Shown: piece by piece, positions 63,445 through 64,000 of the stretch
Numbering within the stretch: position 1 is the first letter of the stretch
Layout of the letters: every line of letters begins with the position of its first letter
Source: Nitrosospira multiformis
GTDB lineage: Bacteria > Pseudomonadota > Gammaproteobacteria > Burkholderiales > Nitrosomonadaceae
Assembly: GCA_017306155.1 (NCBI GenBank)
Contig: JAFKJB010000009.1
Location: 96,498-160,497, forward strand
DNA: 64,000 nt
Reading direction: 5' to 3'
Program-made: the position numbers and the translations under genes
The notes under the pieces: model-generated
Database searches by the model: none
The model's input: only the letters and a program-made list of their open reading frames with translations
What the model was told of the DNA's origin: nothing

Positions 63445-63658
63445 AGTCGGGGCAAATCAAGGTAAAACTCGACATTTTACCAAAATTCATGAAGCAACTG
63501 CTGCTTCCGCCATTCTCTTAGGGAACTTCGAACGCTATGATAAAGTGAGAGGTTGCAGGCAGTCAGGGCTCTCTGCCAAAAAAGAGAATTTCTGTGCTGC
63601 AGCGCGGGGCTGCTGACCTGGCCGCAGCTTTCACATTCGATTTCGAAGGAGGATCATC

Positions 63659-63919
63659 ATGAGTTGGGCCTATCTTGTCCTGGCAGGGTTATTTGAAATC
63701 GGATGGCCTGTCGGGCTGAAGATGGCACAAGAGCCCTCGTCCCGTGTAACCGGTGTCGCTATAGCTGTCGTCTTTATGGCCACCAGTGGCGTCCTGCTGT
63801 GGCTCGCCCAGTTTCATGTAATCCATCCGGCGGCAGCCGTTAACCCGCTTACAAAAACCCCCATCCCTGTGAAAGCGGATGGGGTGTGCTGCGGGAGTTA
63901 CAACTGGATTGCAACTTAA
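63659..63919 (+). pseudogene. Broken SMR-family exporter gene (SugE/Gdx-like)
   Basis: The start is well defined (GGAGG before ATG 63659). Residues 1-52 are a clean SugE/Gdx-type SMR N-terminus: WAYLVLAGLFEIGWPVGLKMAQ with the essential Glu13, then VTGVAIAVVFMATSGVLLWLAQ (helices 1 and 2). From residue ~53 the sequence is unrelated (HVIHPAAAVNPL...), and helices 3-4 are absent from the rest of the window. The native protein has about 105 residues. The 3' half has been replaced or displaced by inserted, hairpin-forming DNA. SugE/Gdx proteins export guanidinium or quaternary ammonium ions; this copy should be inactive. Confidence 0.8.
63841..63900. repeat. Nested hairpin at the broken SMR gene
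   Basis: An inner perfect 8-bp stem CCCCATCC (63859-63866) and GGATGGGG (63877-63884) with a 10-nt loop lies within an outer imperfect stem TAACCCGC (63841-63848) and GCGGGAGTTA (63891-63900) that has two unpaired bases on one side. The structure coincides with the loss of SMR homology, so it probably belongs to an inserted element. Confidence 0.55.
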
Positions 63920-63925
63920 TAAACG

Positions 63926-63981
63926 ACGTTATCCAGAATTACCCGGCTTTGAGACAACGTTATCCAGGATGACGCGGCTTT
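63926..63981. repeat. 25-bp imperfect direct repeat at the window edge
   Basis: ACGTTATCCAG...GGCTTT at 63926-63950 recurs at 63957-63981 with 22 of 25 positions identical (period 31). It follows directly after the broken SMR gene and may be part of the same inserted element, continuing beyond the window. Confidence 0.7.
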
Positions 63982-64000
63982 GCTTGTTCCATTGCACGTC

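Noticed and set aside
63480-63658. Guanidine riboswitch before the SMR gene
   Set aside because: I looked for mini-ykkC-type paired ACGR hairpins and ykkC-I core sequences and found none.
63841-63900. Integron attC site
   Set aside because: The outer stem with bulged bases and TAAC/GTTA ends recalls attC, but the RYYYAAC and GTTRRRY core sites do not match and no integrase is seen.

Overview
The window looks like the chromosome of an environmental betaproteobacterium, most likely an ammonia oxidiser of the Nitrosomonadaceae such as Nitrosospira. This is an inference from gene content (urea carboxylase, allophanate hydrolase and urea transporter, a squalene/phytoene synthase, many inner-membrane transporters) and overall gene style; no rRNA or other definitive marker is present.

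Layout. 1-3.5 kb: 3' end of a biotin-dependent urea (or guanidine) carboxylase and a complete allophanate hydrolase. 3.5-5.5 kb: a coiled-coil small protein and a fibre-like protein of unknown role. 5.7-13.7 kb: a GST-like gene divergent from an HxlR regulator, an FtsX-type permease, DNA polymerase IV, a flavin monooxygenase with its TetR regulator and a probable palindromic operator, and a urea transporter that fits with the urea genes at the left edge. 14-19.1 kb: a MacAB-like export operon (membrane fusion protein, ATPase, two permeases) with a secreted thermonuclease gene inserted in the middle. 19.1-22.4 kb (minus strand): a small membrane protein, a BT1/MFS-type transporter and a squalene/phytoene synthase.

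22.7-35.3 kb is a complete type I-C CRISPR-Cas locus: cas3-cas5-cas8c-cas7-[hicB-hicA]-cas4-cas1-cas2, an AT-rich leader and an array I count by hand as 61 repeats of 37 nt with 60 spacers. A HicBA toxin-antitoxin pair is translationally knitted into the cas operon between the interference and adaptation genes. Two spacers 1.1 kb apart cover the same 12-codon window of two diverged homologous genes in the same register. The trailer end carries decaying repeats, then an AbrB/MazE antitoxin gene with a perfect palindromic operator and a broken Doc-like toxin gene.

35.8-53.5 kb is a long minus-strand run. The outstanding part (43.1-53.5 kb) encodes, in transcription order, a TonB-dependent receptor, a MoeZ-type E1-rhodanese, a JAMM peptidase, a ThiS/MoaD-like sulfur carrier ending in Gly-Gly, a CaiB-type CoA transferase, an AMP-forming ligase, an acyl-CoA dehydrogenase and an MFS exporter. 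This is the logic of thiocarboxylate metallophore clusters (pdt for pyridine-2,6-dithiocarboxylate, qbs for thioquinolobactin), here with no recognisable gene for the acid scaffold, so the product is unknown. Downstream on the same strand are an AlgE-like porin, a GH88-like protein, a His-rich amidohydrolase, a lipo-cytochrome c and a penicillin-acylase-family hydrolase.

54-64 kb: an unusual large class A penicillin-binding protein, two tiny membrane proteins (one DUF2905), a secreted beta/gamma-crystallin-like protein, an alpha/beta hydrolase, a thioredoxin-like [2Fe-2S] ferredoxin, a complete potABCD polyamine uptake operon and, at the right edge, an SMR (sugE/gdx-like) exporter gene broken after about 50 codons and followed by hairpin-forming and repeated DNA.
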